Shown: one piece after another, positions 1 to 13,500 of the stretch
Position numbering within the stretch: the first letter of the stretch is position 1
Layout of the letters: the number at the start of each line of letters is the position of its first letter
Assembly: GCA_021018815.1 (NCBI GenBank)
Contig: JAITYX010000002.1
Location: 11,935,001 to 11,999,000, forward strand
Direction of reading: 5' to 3'
DNA length: 64,000 nt
Source of the DNA: Talinum fruticosum
Taxonomy: Eukaryota; Streptophyta; Magnoliopsida; Caryophyllales; Talinaceae
Position numbers and translations under genes: made by a program
Notes under the pieces: model-generated
Seen by the model: the letters and a program-made list of their open reading frames with translations, nothing else
The model's database searches: none
Told to the model about the DNA's origin: nothing

Positions 1-2690
1 ATAAATGTCGATTTAAGTAAAATTCGAATCTAATTATCAAACAAAAATTTCTAAATATTGTATCAAGTGATTAAAAAATAAATAATAGGCAGTCTAACAT
101 CAATGACAATGAAGGTTACAAAACTTCCATGAACCTTGGTTGCTCTATGTGTGCACTCATGCATGTGTTTGGGGGTCATTTTGTTAACTATTGCTGTAGG
201 CACTAAAAATTAAAAAATATATGTCACGCTTATCCCATATTTTTGTTTAATGTAGACTCGAAATTTATTGGTTACAATTGTGTCATTATGAACTTTATTT
301 CATTTGTCGGTTGGTAAATTTAGGTTATTGGGCTGAGATCAGGTGCTTATCGAAAGAATTAGGCTTGCTGCCATAAGTGAAGTTGGGAAAAGGCTCCATT
401 ACAGGCCCAAGCGTTGGGGAGAGCCCCAAAGATAGGATCCAAAGAAGTAACACACATAAATGACAAACCTCATCATGTACAGTGGGCACTTCTATTTTTG
501 TGTGTGTGGATTTTTGGGGGTTTTTTTGGGGGGGATTGGACTTTGAGGTTAACCACAAATTTAATAAGGCAATGGGCACCTTTCGCTCCCAAGTAAATTG
601 TTTCCCTTTTTAAGACTCAGCTTGTAGCTCCATTTAAAAAAGCACACACACTTAGCTTGTAGTTCACGCATGTTTCTAATATTATAAGAGTCGTGCCAAT
701 ACTAAATTATTCATGTAAAAAAAATTTAATTTAATTTATTGTAAAAAATGATATGAACACAAATTTTTTAGAATATAAAAACTTTAAATTTGAGTGTTTA
801 TATGAACAGTAATGATTTGATGTATTTGTCTATTCATTTTTACACTCATAAGAAAAAATATATTTTTTACGTAATTTACATTCGTAATTATTTAACTGAT
901 GCGACAGCTCTTTTTGTTTGTTTATCTTTTAAAATTTCAATTATAAATAAGTAGGTGAAAAATCTAGGATGAAAAGTCAATAATCCTAGTGTTTTTTCTT
1001 AAATTTCTTTTTGGGAGTAGGGGTTGGGGGCAGTTACGGCAAATTGCTTGAAATTGAATCATTAGCAATTGGGAACCTAAATTGAAAAACCTAAGTAAAG
1101 CAATTAGTATTTTTGAACCTTAAATAAGTAAGGCACTATGCAATACTAACACTAGTGGCAAATTGGCTACTACATATATATACATACAAGTAGAAGAAAG
1201 GCAAACGGGACGAAGCAAACTGAAATAGAAGGTGGGGCTTAACAAAATTGTATATAATGACAATTGGGGCGGCTCTAATCACGTTTTGTAATATGTAGTA
1301 AGTGGCACCTACACTTTTGAGAATGGACTGTTTATCTCCCCCCCACCAACAAAAAAAAAGAAAAGGATTCTCTAGATTCAAATTGTATTATGTTAGGTTG
1401 AATCCGGTTTAGTTTAGATTGAAATAATACTTTAATTATGGACTATTATATAATTAAGACATCTGGCATTTTAAAAATTTAAAAATAATTGAGTTTTTTT
1501 ACGAGGATCGGATATAAAAAAGATTTTTAAAAATTTGAAAACAATTGTCGTAGAATTTATAAATCCAAAATTATTTTATATAATAATTTAATAGAGATTT
1601 GGATTTTATTTCATCAATATGATTTATAAATTTGATGATGTGGCATATTTTAAGATAGAGGAAATAATTTTTATTAAAATGGAACTATAAAAAAATTAAA
1701 TGCACTAAAAAATAAAATAAAATAAAATAATCATCTAGAACAGACCTAGTAGGTAGTTTGGATCTGTAAATTTTTACATGCATGTGGAGCCTTATACTCT
1801 CAAGTGTCATGTCATTACATTTAGTTTACAAAATTTTACAAATTTTTATGTTCATATGGGAGTACATATGTCCACAAAATTCCCCATATATATATATATA
1901 TATATATATGAGATATATATGTATTTGTATATACATTCATTTGGAAGCATATATATCCATCCGTATAATAGATGCGCTGATTTGGGTCTATAGTTCGAGA
2001 TGTTTAATAGGGTGTGTAAGAAGTTGGATGTGTTATGAGGCTGAACTTGAGATTGAGTTGATATCCTTATTCCCTTCCCCTAATCCTTTAAATTTAACTA
2101 GGTTTACCCTAATATAAAAATCACTTAAATAGCTAACATTTAACATCGTAAAAAAGGTTTTTTAAAGACGTGGAACATGCGATTTCCCAATGTAAATTCT
2201 CAAATTCCTTTCGGAGATACATCCCTATTTTTTTGTTTGTCCAACTATGTTAATATATGACAAACGGCAGACACACGCAGATGCATATGAGACATTTTGA
2301 TCTCCCAACTACAGTACATAATCTCCTCTCCTCCCCCTCTCTCTCTCTCTCTCGGTGTTGAGCACTCTCTGTAGTCGCTCACTCTCTGGTCATACCCGCC
2401 ACTTCCACCCCCGTCGTTTTCCATTCTCTCCCTACGGTCGCAAAATATGTAACGAATTCTTATGTTTTTTTATTTGTCCGTTGAAAATGTCGACAAATAG
2501 AAAACAGAGAAGCAAGTAAATATCGTTACCATTAATTATTTTAGTAGTTAGAGTTGAAGATGATGATGAAACAGAGACAGAGACAGAGACACTTTCCCTT
2601 CCTTTTCAAATTTTGCAGTTTTCTCGTTGTTTTCGTATCCGATCATCAACCTCCTCATTCGCTTTCTCTCTCTTTATTTAACCTTTTCCA
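1..2690. other. Non-coding flank upstream of the NAT gene
   Basis: No coding region could be supported. The stretch is AT-rich, has homopolymer G and T runs near 510-535, a TA dinucleotide run at about 1887-1910 and a CT run at about 2333-2353. Open frames here are short, overlap on both strands and lack family resemblance. The last 350 bases are pyrimidine-rich, as plant promoters and leaders often are. A TATA-like stretch TTTATTTAA lies at about 2673-2681, close upstream of the next gene. Confidence 0.6.
2673..2681 (+). promoter_or_regulatory. Possible TATA element of the NAT gene
   Basis: An AT stretch TTTATTTAA interrupts a CT-rich tract about 70 bases before the chosen start codon. This would give a leader of only about 40 bases. 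The CT-rich tracts on both sides (2333-2353 and inside intron 1 at 2853-2872) resemble pyrimidine patches of plant core promoters. The assignment is by position and composition only. Confidence 0.25.
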
Positions 2691-2747
2691 TGCTAATCCA
2701 TGACGAGAGGAGGGAAGGGGGACTTGGAGAGAGGAGAGAGAAAAACA

Positions 2748-5700
2748 ATGGCAGCTACAGCTCCTAAGGCACCTGAGGTTTCGGGTCCAGCTCCGGCCAA
2801 AGAGCAACTCCCTGGCGTCGATTTCTGCCTCACAAGCAATCCTCCTTGGCGTACTCTCTCTCTCTCTCTCTCCTCCAATTTTCCCGCGTTTTTTTGCTTG
2901 TTGAGTTTCTGCTTCTGAATTGATAATTTCTCTCTCTTAGATTCAGTTTCTATTTTTTAAAGTTTTTTAAAATTTTTTGGGTGATTTTAGTGTCTGTCGA
3001 GTGAAGCCTTCTACCTGTTTGTTAATTTGTCTGTATGAATACTTCAATTAAATGAACTCGCCTCTAGAACTGTTACACGTGTATGCGCTTAGTAAGTGAA
3101 TTTCGTTAATTCGAGGTGATTTCGGATAGCGATCTAAAACCTTAATTTTCTACTGTTAGATTTGATGTTGATTTCAATCGTCATGTTCCCTGGCCTCTTT
3201 AGTCATATTTTTTTATATATATATGAAGGTTTTGTTGAATAAAATTGTAAAGAAATGAGTAAATATTGCCTTGATGTGCATCGTTTTTCCTGATCTTTTT
3301 TGGTGCTATTGGTCAATTTTACATTCAAGTACAGGCATAACAGTTGTGGAAGCTGTTCAAATTTCTTAAACTGCAGTATAAATTCTAAATTTTCTTTCTT
3401 TATTTATCTTTAGCACCAAATTGAGCGTCTAGCACTAGGAAAAAAATAAATAAAAATGATTTTCTATTCTGTACTTTGTTAATTTCATTTACTTTCGGAC
3501 AGTTCTTATTTGAGTTTAATTCAAACCCCAAAAAAACTGCAGATGAAGTCATTGTTCTTGGATTTCAGCATTTTCTGGTAATGCTTGGGACTACAGTAAT
3601 GATTCCAACTGTACTTGTCCCCCAGATGGGAGGTGGACCGGTGAGGTTTTCTTCACATATGGGTTAACCAATATGTTTTCGACTACAAGTTCTAAAGATA
3701 AGATATACCTGTCCTTTTGCAAGTTGATACTTGAATTAAGAATTTCCTTATGTTGTTGAATTGACAGGAAGAAAAGGCTCTGGTGATACAAACCTTGCTC
3801 TTAGTATCGGGATTGAGTACCCTTGGTCAAACCTGGTTTGGATGTAGGACGACTGTAGTCATTAGAGGATCATATGCATTTGTCATTCCTGCCATCGCAA
3901 TAATATTTTCTGACAAGTTCACCAGGATTGCTGATTCCCATTTGGTCAGTCTCCCTCCCCCACCCCCAAAAAAAGATCAGTTCGTCCTTTTTATGTAACT
4001 GTTTGTGTATTTTTTTTTGGTGGGATTTTATTAATTTTCTTACCCGCAACCTATAGAGGTTCAAGAAAACAATGCAAGGACTACAAGGGGCTATAATGTT
4101 CTCATCGATGCTTCCTGTGGGACTTGGGGTTTTGGGATTGTGGAGGATCATTATGAGGTGATTGGATATATTTGCTATGATTGTCATTGGATATATTTGC
4201 TATGATTTTCTCCTTGTCCTTGACCACTTTCATTTGTATATGTTGAAATTCATCTTCAAGGGTGTCATGACATCTTATTCCTGTAGGTTCATGAGCCCAC
4301 TGGCCGCTGTTCCTCTGGTGACTCTAACTGGACTTGGGCTATTCCAGTTTGGTTTTCCTCAGGTTGCTATCAAACCAACTATAATATGCTAGATGTGATG
4401 ATTACCTGATGCATAAGTTTCAGTATTCTGCTTAAAGTTTTTGCCATGTTCTGGCCTTCTCTGTGGTTTGCTTTCTTGAGTTGCTTATTTGAGTTTATAG
4501 GAAGCACGATAGTTAACTATAATGCTGCCCAAATAAATGTGTTTCTGAAAGGAGAAACTGTAAAATAATTTTTTCCCAATCAATTTACCGTTGTTCCAGG
4601 CTTCCAACTGTATATTCCTTTGCCAAAAATGCTTCGTTATTTGTTGATTGAAGCAATTACGTGTCTTCACTAGCAGTTAATATGATCTGATGATTTAAAA
4701 GACTAGCATGTTCAAGTTACATCTCTTTACAGCTGTTTAGGCTTTTGATGTTGCTAGTCTACCATGCAGATATCAACAACTTTATGATCGTATAGTAATC
4801 CACTTGTCTTCATATGTTTGTCATATCACATGAAGATTACCATGATTTATATAAACCAAAAATGGTGCTATTTTAATATTTTCTTGAACCTGGTAACAAA
4901 TTCATGACATTGTCTTAGGTAAGGAGTGTCGGTATTTCTCAATGTGTACAGGATAATAAGCTACGACAGGAATAGTCATATGTGATAGACTTGCCTGGAA
5001 TGATTATAACATTGTTCCGCTATTTGTGATAAATTCCTCTTCGTCAGAGTAGTACTCAAACCAGCTTTTTTGAAAAAATATAGCTATATTTCTCAGAAGC
5101 TTTTATGGCTCCAAATCCTTGACTGATTAACTACTAAACTTGATTAATTTCTCATCTTCTGAAAATTGATATCTCAAAAATGGCTAATTCTATTTGGTTT
5201 TCATGTCTTATGCTAGCTGGCTAAATGTATTGAAGTTGGACTCCCGACGCTGATCATATTGGTTTTTATCTCCCAGGTGAGTATTAGTGTGACAATTCCT
5301 CTCCCTCAAGCCACTCCTTTTGAGGGAAAAAGTTAAAGAAGAAACCTTGTAGAATCCAGGGGTGTGTTGTGCATCTGCTTTTGGAATCCTTATCACATTC
5401 TTCTCTTCTCACAGTAGATTGGATATTTATGTATTAGTTTCGGTATATGGAGAGAAAAATTTCAAGACAATGTTTTCTTTCATGGGAATAGGAAGGGTAC
5501 CGTTATGGCAGGGAAGATAGTAACATGGTTCTTTGCATCCTTCCGTGAACTCATCATAAAAATAATGGTGGTTGAGCGCCCCATCAGTCCATCATTTCGT
5601 TTTCATTTAATGAAGAAGAACCTGCCATTCTTCCCATTAGATTGCTGTCCATTGTGTCAGTAATTGGGTAATACTGACTGTTTGTTGCAAACTTGGGTCT

Positions 5701-8511
5701 TGATGAGCACTTGCAGTATTTTGGTAACTTTGTGAAGCCCCTTCAAGCCATTGGTCGGCGGTATGCAGTCATAGTAACAATTGGCATTTCCTGGGCTTTT
5801 GCTGCAATCCTGACAGGAGCAGGTGCTTTCAATCATAGCTCCCAAAACACTCAGGTTTACTGTAGAACTGATCGCTCGGGTCTCATACATGCTGCCCCTT
5901 GGTGAGTGATCGGCCAGTGGTCATCACATTTTTAATCATTTTCTTCTTATCTGTCAATGATCAATATGTGTTATGGTGATTAAACATGTCTTTTCACTTG
6001 GCATCATTTACTCTTCTATTTGGCCTCTTTTAATTTTGTAAATTCGGTTTGAGAAGAAATTTAAATTGCAGAAACTAACATCAGATATGCATTGTGTTAT
6101 CTTTTCCATGAGCTCCAACGTATTTGCTAGTGGATGACACATAATTGAAACAAAAGAACCTTTATGAAGTGACACAAAGGAACATACAGTCAGATCTTTC
6201 CTTTTTCCAGTAAAATCCTTTCCCTTGTTAAATTGCAGAAAGTTGACATTTTGATGGATCTGCATTGAGAATCAGAGATTTCTCATTTGCATGGGATTGA
6301 TCAACTAGAGAACGTACTTTTCTGTCCTCTTTCACTTCATTACGTGATACAGATCTTGACAGCAGGAACAAAGAAACAAATTGAAATAAAGATGCATGTT
6401 CATACGAGTGATAAAGAATAAGCCTTAACTGCTTCCTCTATTTTACAAGTCCAAGTACAAGAACTTCATACTCTATGGTCATCTTGCAGGATACACATCC
6501 CTTATCCCTTTCAATGGGGACGCCCAACTTTGAACATTGTACATGGTTTTGCAATGATGGCTGCTGCTTTTGTTTCTCTCGTTGAGGTTGGTTTGTATGT
6601 TCTTCTCTTCTTCACTCCTTATAACCATAAAAAAGAAGATTTTCTTTCTTTTGTTAATTCTCCACCACAAATTCTTGCCTACTTGTAGCTGGACTTGACC
6701 TACAGCAAGATGTGATATAATATACCTGTTCATCTGTTATGCAGTCTACAGGCTCATTTATTTCAGCTGCAAGATTTGCAAGTGCTACACCGATGCCACC
6801 TTCAGTAGTTGGCCGCGGTGTTTTCTGGCTGGTAGGTTTTTGGTCTGGTTATCTCAAAGGATTCCATGTTTATGAAAATTACAAATTGATCTTATGGAAT
6901 ATCTTTGTTTTCTTCTCCTTTGCAGGGTGTCAGTAATTTTGTGCATGGCACATTTGGAGCACCTTGTGGGCCTACTGTATCAGAGTAATGTTCTAAATGC
7001 TGAAAAGTATTTATGTGACTTAATTTTGTATGCTAGGATGTCCAATATCATGACATATTGACATTTAGTGTCGAAAGTTCACTTCACAGACGCATAGACA
7101 TCGTATCATGCTTATATATCTTTTAACAGTTTTTCCCTAGAAGGAACAATTTCTGCAGTTTATAGTGAATAGCCTCTTATTAGCAAGAGTTCACTACATT
7201 GATTTGTGTACTGAGATTCAGTAAGAGCTAAGAATCCTCAGGGCATTGCTGAATGAATGTGCTCATCTGGACTAGTTATTCAATGTTTAATTTTTGCTCC
7301 TGTGGTAGTGAGAATGTAGGACTTATGGGATTGAACCAAATTGGAAGTCGCCGGGTTGCTCAAATATCAGCTTTCTTCATGCTTTTCTTTTCTATTCTAG
7401 GTGGGTGCTCTCTTGCCTTTCTATTTAACTTGGGTCCTGATCTTCTTTGCATGCTATACCTATTCTGATATATGGTATAACTTAATGCAAATAGGGAAAT
7501 TTGGGGCATTCCTTGCTTCAATACCACTGCCAATCTTTGCAGCAATTTATTGTGTTCTCTTTGCTTATGTTGGTACGTATCTTTCAAGGACAAGGATTTT
7601 CAACTGTATCTTGTTATTCTTACATACATTTAATTGCACATCCATGAAAACATATTCTGAATCTCTCATCAAGTGTTGTACTGGAAAGAGTGGATGCTAT
7701 GTTGACATGGTGTACTTCAGTTCTTCAAGATTATTCACCTTTTGATTGTGTTTGATAATGTCTATGCAGCTTCAGCAGGCCTAGGCTTTCTACAATTCTG
7801 CAACCTCAACAGCTTAAGAACCAAGTTCATACTGGGATTTTCTCTCTTCATGGGCCTTTCTGTACCACAGTACTTCAACGAGTTCCTCTTGATTACGGGT
7901 CACAGTCCTGTCAACTCCCCTTCAGAAGCAGTATGTTTACATCACAGCCACCCTATTCAGTATCTTGATTCCTTGAAGTAGTGTTGCCTGTTGTCGGACT
8001 AGCCATTCTCAGGTTCATATAATTTGAGTCTAAATGAATGTTCTATTGTCTACACTTGGTATAACAGACCCTGTACGTGGTTGCCAAATCTGAACAACCT
8101 GAAATCACATCTGACCGAGAACCATAACAGGCAACCTGACTAGGTGCAAAAAATGTCCTGACCTGAAATTTCTCAGACTAATAATATTACTACTATTTTT
8201 CAAGATAAATGTAAAGGGGCAATCCATAGGATTCCTGAACCCAAACCAAATGTCCTGACCTCACTTTGGTATCTGGCTTGATTCGTTCGCAGTTTAATAG
8301 CATGTTTCAAGTGATCTTCTCCTCCCCAGCCACGGTGGCAGGGATACTCGCATTGTTTTTGGACGTGACTCTCCTCCGTGGCCACACCACAACCCATAAA
8401 GATAGTGGCCGGCATTGGTGGAAAAAGTTCAAAAGTTTTGATGCAGATCCGAGGAGTGATGAGTTCTATTCTCTTCCTTGGGGCCTCAACAAATACTTCC
8501 CGTCTATCTGA
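2748..8511 (+). CDS. NAT: Nucleobase-ascorbate transporter (NAT/NCS2 family), 14 exons
   Basis: Predicted multi-pass membrane permease of the NAT (nucleobase cation symporter 2) family. Plant members are usually linked to purine or pyrimidine transport; the substrate here is unknown. Exons read by GT-AG sites: 2748-2850, 3543-3640, 3768-3944, 4057-4157, 4287-4362, 5217-5276, 5708-5901, 6490-6586, 6745-6831, 6926-6984, 7309-7400, 7495-7572, 7770-7930, 8293-8511. All phases agree and give 533 residues, the usual family length. Family marks include LGFQHFLVMLGT (Q43, H44), LVPQMGGG, CRTDRSGLI, FQWGRP, SVPQYFNEF and C-terminal DEFYSLPWGLNKYFPS. The ATG at 2748 was chosen over the in-frame ATG at 2700 because homologues start with a similar short Ala/Pro-rich leader. 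Oddities: the NAT signature (E-N-x-G-x4-T-[RKG]) reads ENVGLMGLNQ at 352-361, and GGSY reads RGSY at 100-103. It faces the dioxygenase tail to tail. Confidence 0.93.
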
Positions 8512-9020
8512 TCACATTGATTCTCATGTTCATACGACCGCCAAAATGAGGAAAAATAAGGGCAGAGGTATTAGCTACATCAACACTGATTCAAGTAGAT
8601 GTGAAGGCAGGAGAGTTTGAAGACTACAACTTTACAGAACGTAGCTAGTTTGCCGGATAAAACCAGAGGTATTATGTATGTTTGCAAAAAGTCGGTCTTT
8701 TAAAGGTTATTTTGATATTGGATACAACAGGAGGTATCGTGTATAGTCAAGAAAGCTCTGTCTTTTAAGGGTGATACTAGTATCCATATTTCCTTAGTGA
8801 TCCCCGATTGATTTTGATTCTTCACTAGAAGCTTAAAAATGAGATGTGATTTTGTTATTGTTGAAGTTAGTCTCGGACACAAATGGCTGTAGAAGAATTG
8901 TGCATTTTCATCCTTTGCAAATACTAAAAGTTATGGTTGTGAAATCTTACACACATTGCATGTCTCGGTACAGGAAACCAAACTAAATGTAACAAAAATT
9001 ACTATATTCAACAACAGCAA
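8512..9020. other. Intergenic/3' UTR space between convergent genes
   Basis: No gene is seen. It lies between the stop codon of the NAT gene on the plus strand and the stop codon of the dioxygenase on the minus strand, and probably contains both 3' UTRs. A short imperfect direct repeat is present: a stretch ending in GTCGGTCTTTTAA-GG near 8690 recurs near 8755 as GCTCTGTCTTTTAAGG. Confidence 0.5.
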
Positions 9021-10598
9021 CTAGATCATGGCAAATCTAATACCAGCTTGTTTACTCCCAGGCTGAACCTTATAGTAGTGCTGGACATAGTTACCCACAA
9101 CCACCCTCTTATACGCGTCTTCCCAATCATCACCTTTTGCAGGCTCGATCTCCACAGATGAGGGGGATTAATGAACAAAGCAATCGAGCATCGCTCAGCA
9201 TCAGACTGAGTCACAGCCCTATGCACAAGGCTCTTGACCCTCCCATTGCTCATTATCTCAAGCAAGTCCCCGACAATGACAAGCAATGCATCAACTGGCC
9301 ATGGGACACTTACCCAATTCTTGTTGTCTTTGTGCATAGCTTGGAGGCCTCCTGAGGAGTGGAATTGGATGAGAAGAGAAAGCGCACTTGCATCTGAATG
9401 TGGAGATAAGCCAATTGTTGAATTAGGGTTTGGACAAGGTGGATAATAGTTGATTCTTACTTTGATCTCACTTGTTTTTGGGTCAAAGTATTTGGTGAAG
9501 GCATTTGGGTCTAATGACAAAGATTCAGCCAGTGCTTGGAGCAACTCATCACTTAGCTTTCTTCCCTCTTCTGCATACTTCTCAATAACTTCCCTGGCAA
9601 AAACAAGTCCACAACATAAACACTTTCAAAATTTAATGTTCCTAAGAGGAGTCTTCTCAAATATGAACCTTCTAGGGTTAGTCAAATTGTTTAGAACACT
9701 TCATATAGGAAAATTTTGAAGGTAATTGAGCTCATCTTTTTTTTTTTTTTTAAATTGTAAAATTCTAGAAAAATCTTCATATTTGAAAATTTCAATCATA
9801 CGAAATTATGAAGATCATATGGTCAGTTTGGAGTTGATGAGATTGATAAAAATCTCTAATAACATCCAAACAATAAGCAAAAATGTTATTAAACTCAAGA
9901 TTTGGGTATTAAAGTTTTCTTGCCTCTATGATTGATGGTCTTTATTAAGTACAATTATTGTCGTTGTTTGATAGATTTGTTTTTGTAAAATATGATATAA
10001 AAATAATCATTAGTTGCTGAGATTTAATGGAGGGCATATAAAAGTCACCTGAAATTTGGAGGTTTTTGAGGCCAAACATTCAACCCGTGAGTAGCTTCTG
10101 GAGGAGCTGCCACCATAGTCAACCGGTCAATCCAATCAAGAACTTGGGTTTCTGACTTGACATAATTCCTCCCATAACCCATGTTATCTACACTAGCATA
10201 AGTCCCCACACACTCCTTTTTCTCCTCAAAGGGCAAGCTAAAAACCCATTGACCACCTCCTTGACATCCCCCAACAAAGAAAATGGTAAGCCATGGTCAC
10301 TAACTAATAGCATGCCCCATTCCCTGGCGCCTGCCGCTAGCCTCCCAAGCTCTCTTTCTCTCTCCTTAGGGTCCTTGGACCGTAATCCTGCCATGCTTAC
10401 CGAGGGGAAGTCCTCTGGTGGGCAAGAGCTTGCTCCAGTGGCTAAGACATCTGAAGACGAGTATGTGAACATTTTAGGCGGATCTTGGATGCGATGGCGC
10501 GCCAATTCTTGCACCACTGGCACCTTTATGGTTCTCGGCATGCCGTCTTGGCCTATGATGGCAACTTCATGGTTCATAATTTTAGTAGGAGCCTCCAT
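9021..10598 (-). pseudogene. 2-oxoglutarate/Fe(II)-dependent dioxygenase (SRG1/NCS1-like), two frameshifts
   Basis: Plant DOXC-type 2OG/Fe(II) oxygenase, similar to SRG1 and norcoclaurine-synthase-1-like proteins; substrate unknown, probably cytosolic. Exon 1 runs from ATG 10596-10598 to 10049, exon 2 from 9593 to stop 9021-9023, with a clean phase-2 GT-AG intron. Family signs: VPVVQELA, YGRNYVKSETQVLDW, NYYPPCPNP, the iron ligands H and D of SPHSD (H codon 9398-9400), the distal H in LVHRAV (codon 9221-9223), and RCS, the usual 2OG-binding R-x-S. The reading frame is broken twice, each time by one base missing from a homopolymer: A5 at 10240-10244 (between VVNGF and LPFEEKK) and G5 at 9162-9166 (between ALFINPP and SSVEIEP). 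With both ignored, the product would be 374 residues with normal family ends. It may be a young pseudogene, or a working gene with assembly errors. Confidence 0.85.
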
Positions 10599-13500
10599 TT
10601 TTGTGGGGGTGTTTTGCAATCAAAAGAATGGAGTTTGTAGGATAATAGGCATCCGTTTTACATCTAAAAGAGGGCTGCTCTATTGGTGGTCGGGCCCAAC
10701 AAAAAAACCCACTAAGCTTATCTTTTTGACGGACTAAAAAGGACAAAAAAATGGGCCCACCTCCATGTTTGCCGTATCTCAAATTACGCAGCAGGCTTTA
10801 TATGCATGAAACGAGACCCAATATTGATTACAGGGCTTGTTTCCCTTGAGGGCATCCCTTGGATAGTCACAGTAACGTCAATTGTAAAAAGCTGTGAGGT
10901 TGTATGGAATTTTGAATGAAACTGTAAGTAAATGTAAAATAATTATAAAATTAGTTATAAAAAGTTATAAGAGTCGTAAGAAATTATAAAAAGTTGTAAA
11001 GCTGTAAGTGAAAATTGAATAGAACAGGGCTTAAATTATATTTTCTTTTGAATAATAGCCATTAAACGACGCATAATGTATAGTATTCATTATTTGTATA
11101 TTCTAAACTTCGAAATGATTGATGTTCAAAAATTTATTTCTTTTTCAAAAAAAAAAAAAGATGCATTATTTTAAATGCCTTTTTTAAAAAAATAAATATA
11201 ATACCTAAGCTATAAATCTTTAAGGATTAAAAAGGACTCAATATAGAATGGTGAATCCCAATCTCATAAATGATAAAGCAAGTTGTCATAATTAGCTGTG
11301 TAATAAGTGGTTTTGTATATTATTTTACCTTGAATTATGTAATTAATTCAAACTCGAGCAAAGGTTCATACAAATTCATGAATTTCTTTCTTTTAAAAAA
11401 TAGTGAATTTATCACAAGGATTGAGTTTGGCAACAACAGAGCTTCAATGATACTACGGGCCATCCACTTCTTTTTTATAACTTGTTTCATTTAAAAATTA
11501 AATGAGTAAACCCCAATAATGTGATAAGTCCTGAGTCGCATAAATTAAAATAAACGTTAAGCTGGCATATCATTGATCTAGAAAGTGGTTATGAAAAGGA
11601 GGAAATCATGTGGAATAATAACAAATAATGGTGAGCATGACTGATGACTAACTAGTGTCTTAAACTTTGACCACCAAATCCAAATCTGGTAACAAAGCAA
11701 ATAAACTAGTAGGGAGTACTAATTAATTAACTAATAAATTAATAGTTGTTAGATAATAGTACCTGGAGCAATCCTTATATTAAGACTCGAGTTTATGAAA
11801 TTAGTGATATGGACATAATCTAGGAAGATAAGGATTTTATTTTATTTACTTGTAATAAGTTGTAAGTAAAGTTGTGAGAATTCTAATATATTTGTAAAAT
11901 TAGTTATAAAAATTGTAAGGAGTTGTAAGCAACTCGTAAGTTTAAATTAAATGAAATAGAGTCAATCTAATCATTTTTTAGAAAAAGGAGACTATAAAAA
12001 TAATATGTAAATTTTAAAAAGCTAAAAGTAAATGTCATATATAATAACTTGAATTTCTAAATTTAAATTTATGCTATAATTTATAATATCAATAAATAAT
12101 TAGATAATATGAAAAAATAGATTATACTTTATGAGAGGATACTATAGAATAATTCGAGTACTACTATGATAAAAATTTTAAGCAACTAGGAACAGAAACA
12201 CATTGTAAAATGAGCCACGTACATCAACAAGGACACTTCTATATCTAACTAATGAGACTTTTAATTTAACAATAATAATCGTAAATAAGTGTTAATGAAG
12301 GTGGGAGGAGCTAAACACAGTTGAAATGCGTGCGCACGTGCAAACATGTGTGTAAGTGTGGTGAAAAACCCCATGCACCTGCATATGCCACACGTGCCCA
12401 CATGTGTGTGTCATTGCGTGCTTTTCCAGAGAGTAGAGTTCTTTCAGGATTGATTCAGTCGCAACTGGGCACGTGTAATCACCAATTCAATGTTTCGTCC
12501 AAACTTATGTTTGGTAAGTTCAAAACATATAATACATAACAGATTATACCTAATTTGGATTCCGTTTTATAAACTTAAATATAAAAACATATAAATTTTA
12601 TAACTATATGTATATTTAATTATATTTTTATTTTCGGATAATTTTAGTTAAGATTAAAATTAAAAATAAATTTAAATATTTAACTTAAATGTTAAGCTTA
12701 AGTCCACAACTCGTATTAATTTTATAATTTATAAAAAAATTATTCTTTTAAAGTTTAAACCTTAATGAAAAGAATGTAAACATAAAATGTTTGTTACTAG
12801 ACTAACATAGATTTGATTATAGGTTTCATAACTTATATTTGAAGAGAATGCCTTTTTTTTTTTTTTGAGAGAGAGAGGATCTTTCAAAGTTATTTTCTTG
12901 GCTATAGTGGTATACTCTTCGAAGTACCAACCTAATACTATTATAAGACGATTTAAACAATTTTTTTGTATTATTTTTGAGTTGACTTTGGAAGGAAAAT
13001 AATGAATGTCTTATTTCAAGACATTTTTAAGTATTTTGTTGGAGGATATTATCATTTTATATAAAAAATATTATTATTATGTAATAAATTTTAAAAAACA
13101 ATATAATTGAATAGTAGAAATAATTAATTATAGTTAAAATTTTAAAGATTTTATAGCATTTAATATATTAATTAAGGCGACGCTAAATATGTACATATAA
13201 AGGATACCTAGAAATGCCTTACAAGTCAATTGTCCATTATAATTACATACTACACCCGTCTCAAAAAAAATATTATCTTTAATTTTACACACATTTTTAA
13301 AAAAATTAATGAGTTAATGTCAATAAAAATATCATCTCTCTAATGCATTGAGTCCTTTTTCACATACATACGTCTTTACGAGTACAACTCTGGACCATTA
13401 GTTTGGATACTATGGGCGGACTTACTTTCCTATGTGACACAAGTGCCTAACATGGGTTAGATTTGAATTTATCATATGTCTACTACATAAGTAAATTATA

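Noticed and set aside
1778..2117. Plus-strand open frames rich in Ile and Tyr
   Set aside because: They are translations of a TA microsatellite and surrounding AT-rich sequence.
2700..2747. In-frame upstream ATG extending the NAT protein by 16 residues
   Set aside because: The extension is Arg/Gly-rich, derived from a purine-rich leader, and does not look like the start of related transporters; the ATG at 2748 gives a normal N-terminus.
9137..9446. Plus-strand open frames over the dioxygenase
   Set aside because: They are antisense shadows of the minus-strand exon 2, which has clear family motifs.
10249..10737. Long plus-strand open frame (162 codons)
   Set aside because: It is antisense to dioxygenase exon 1 and has no family resemblance.
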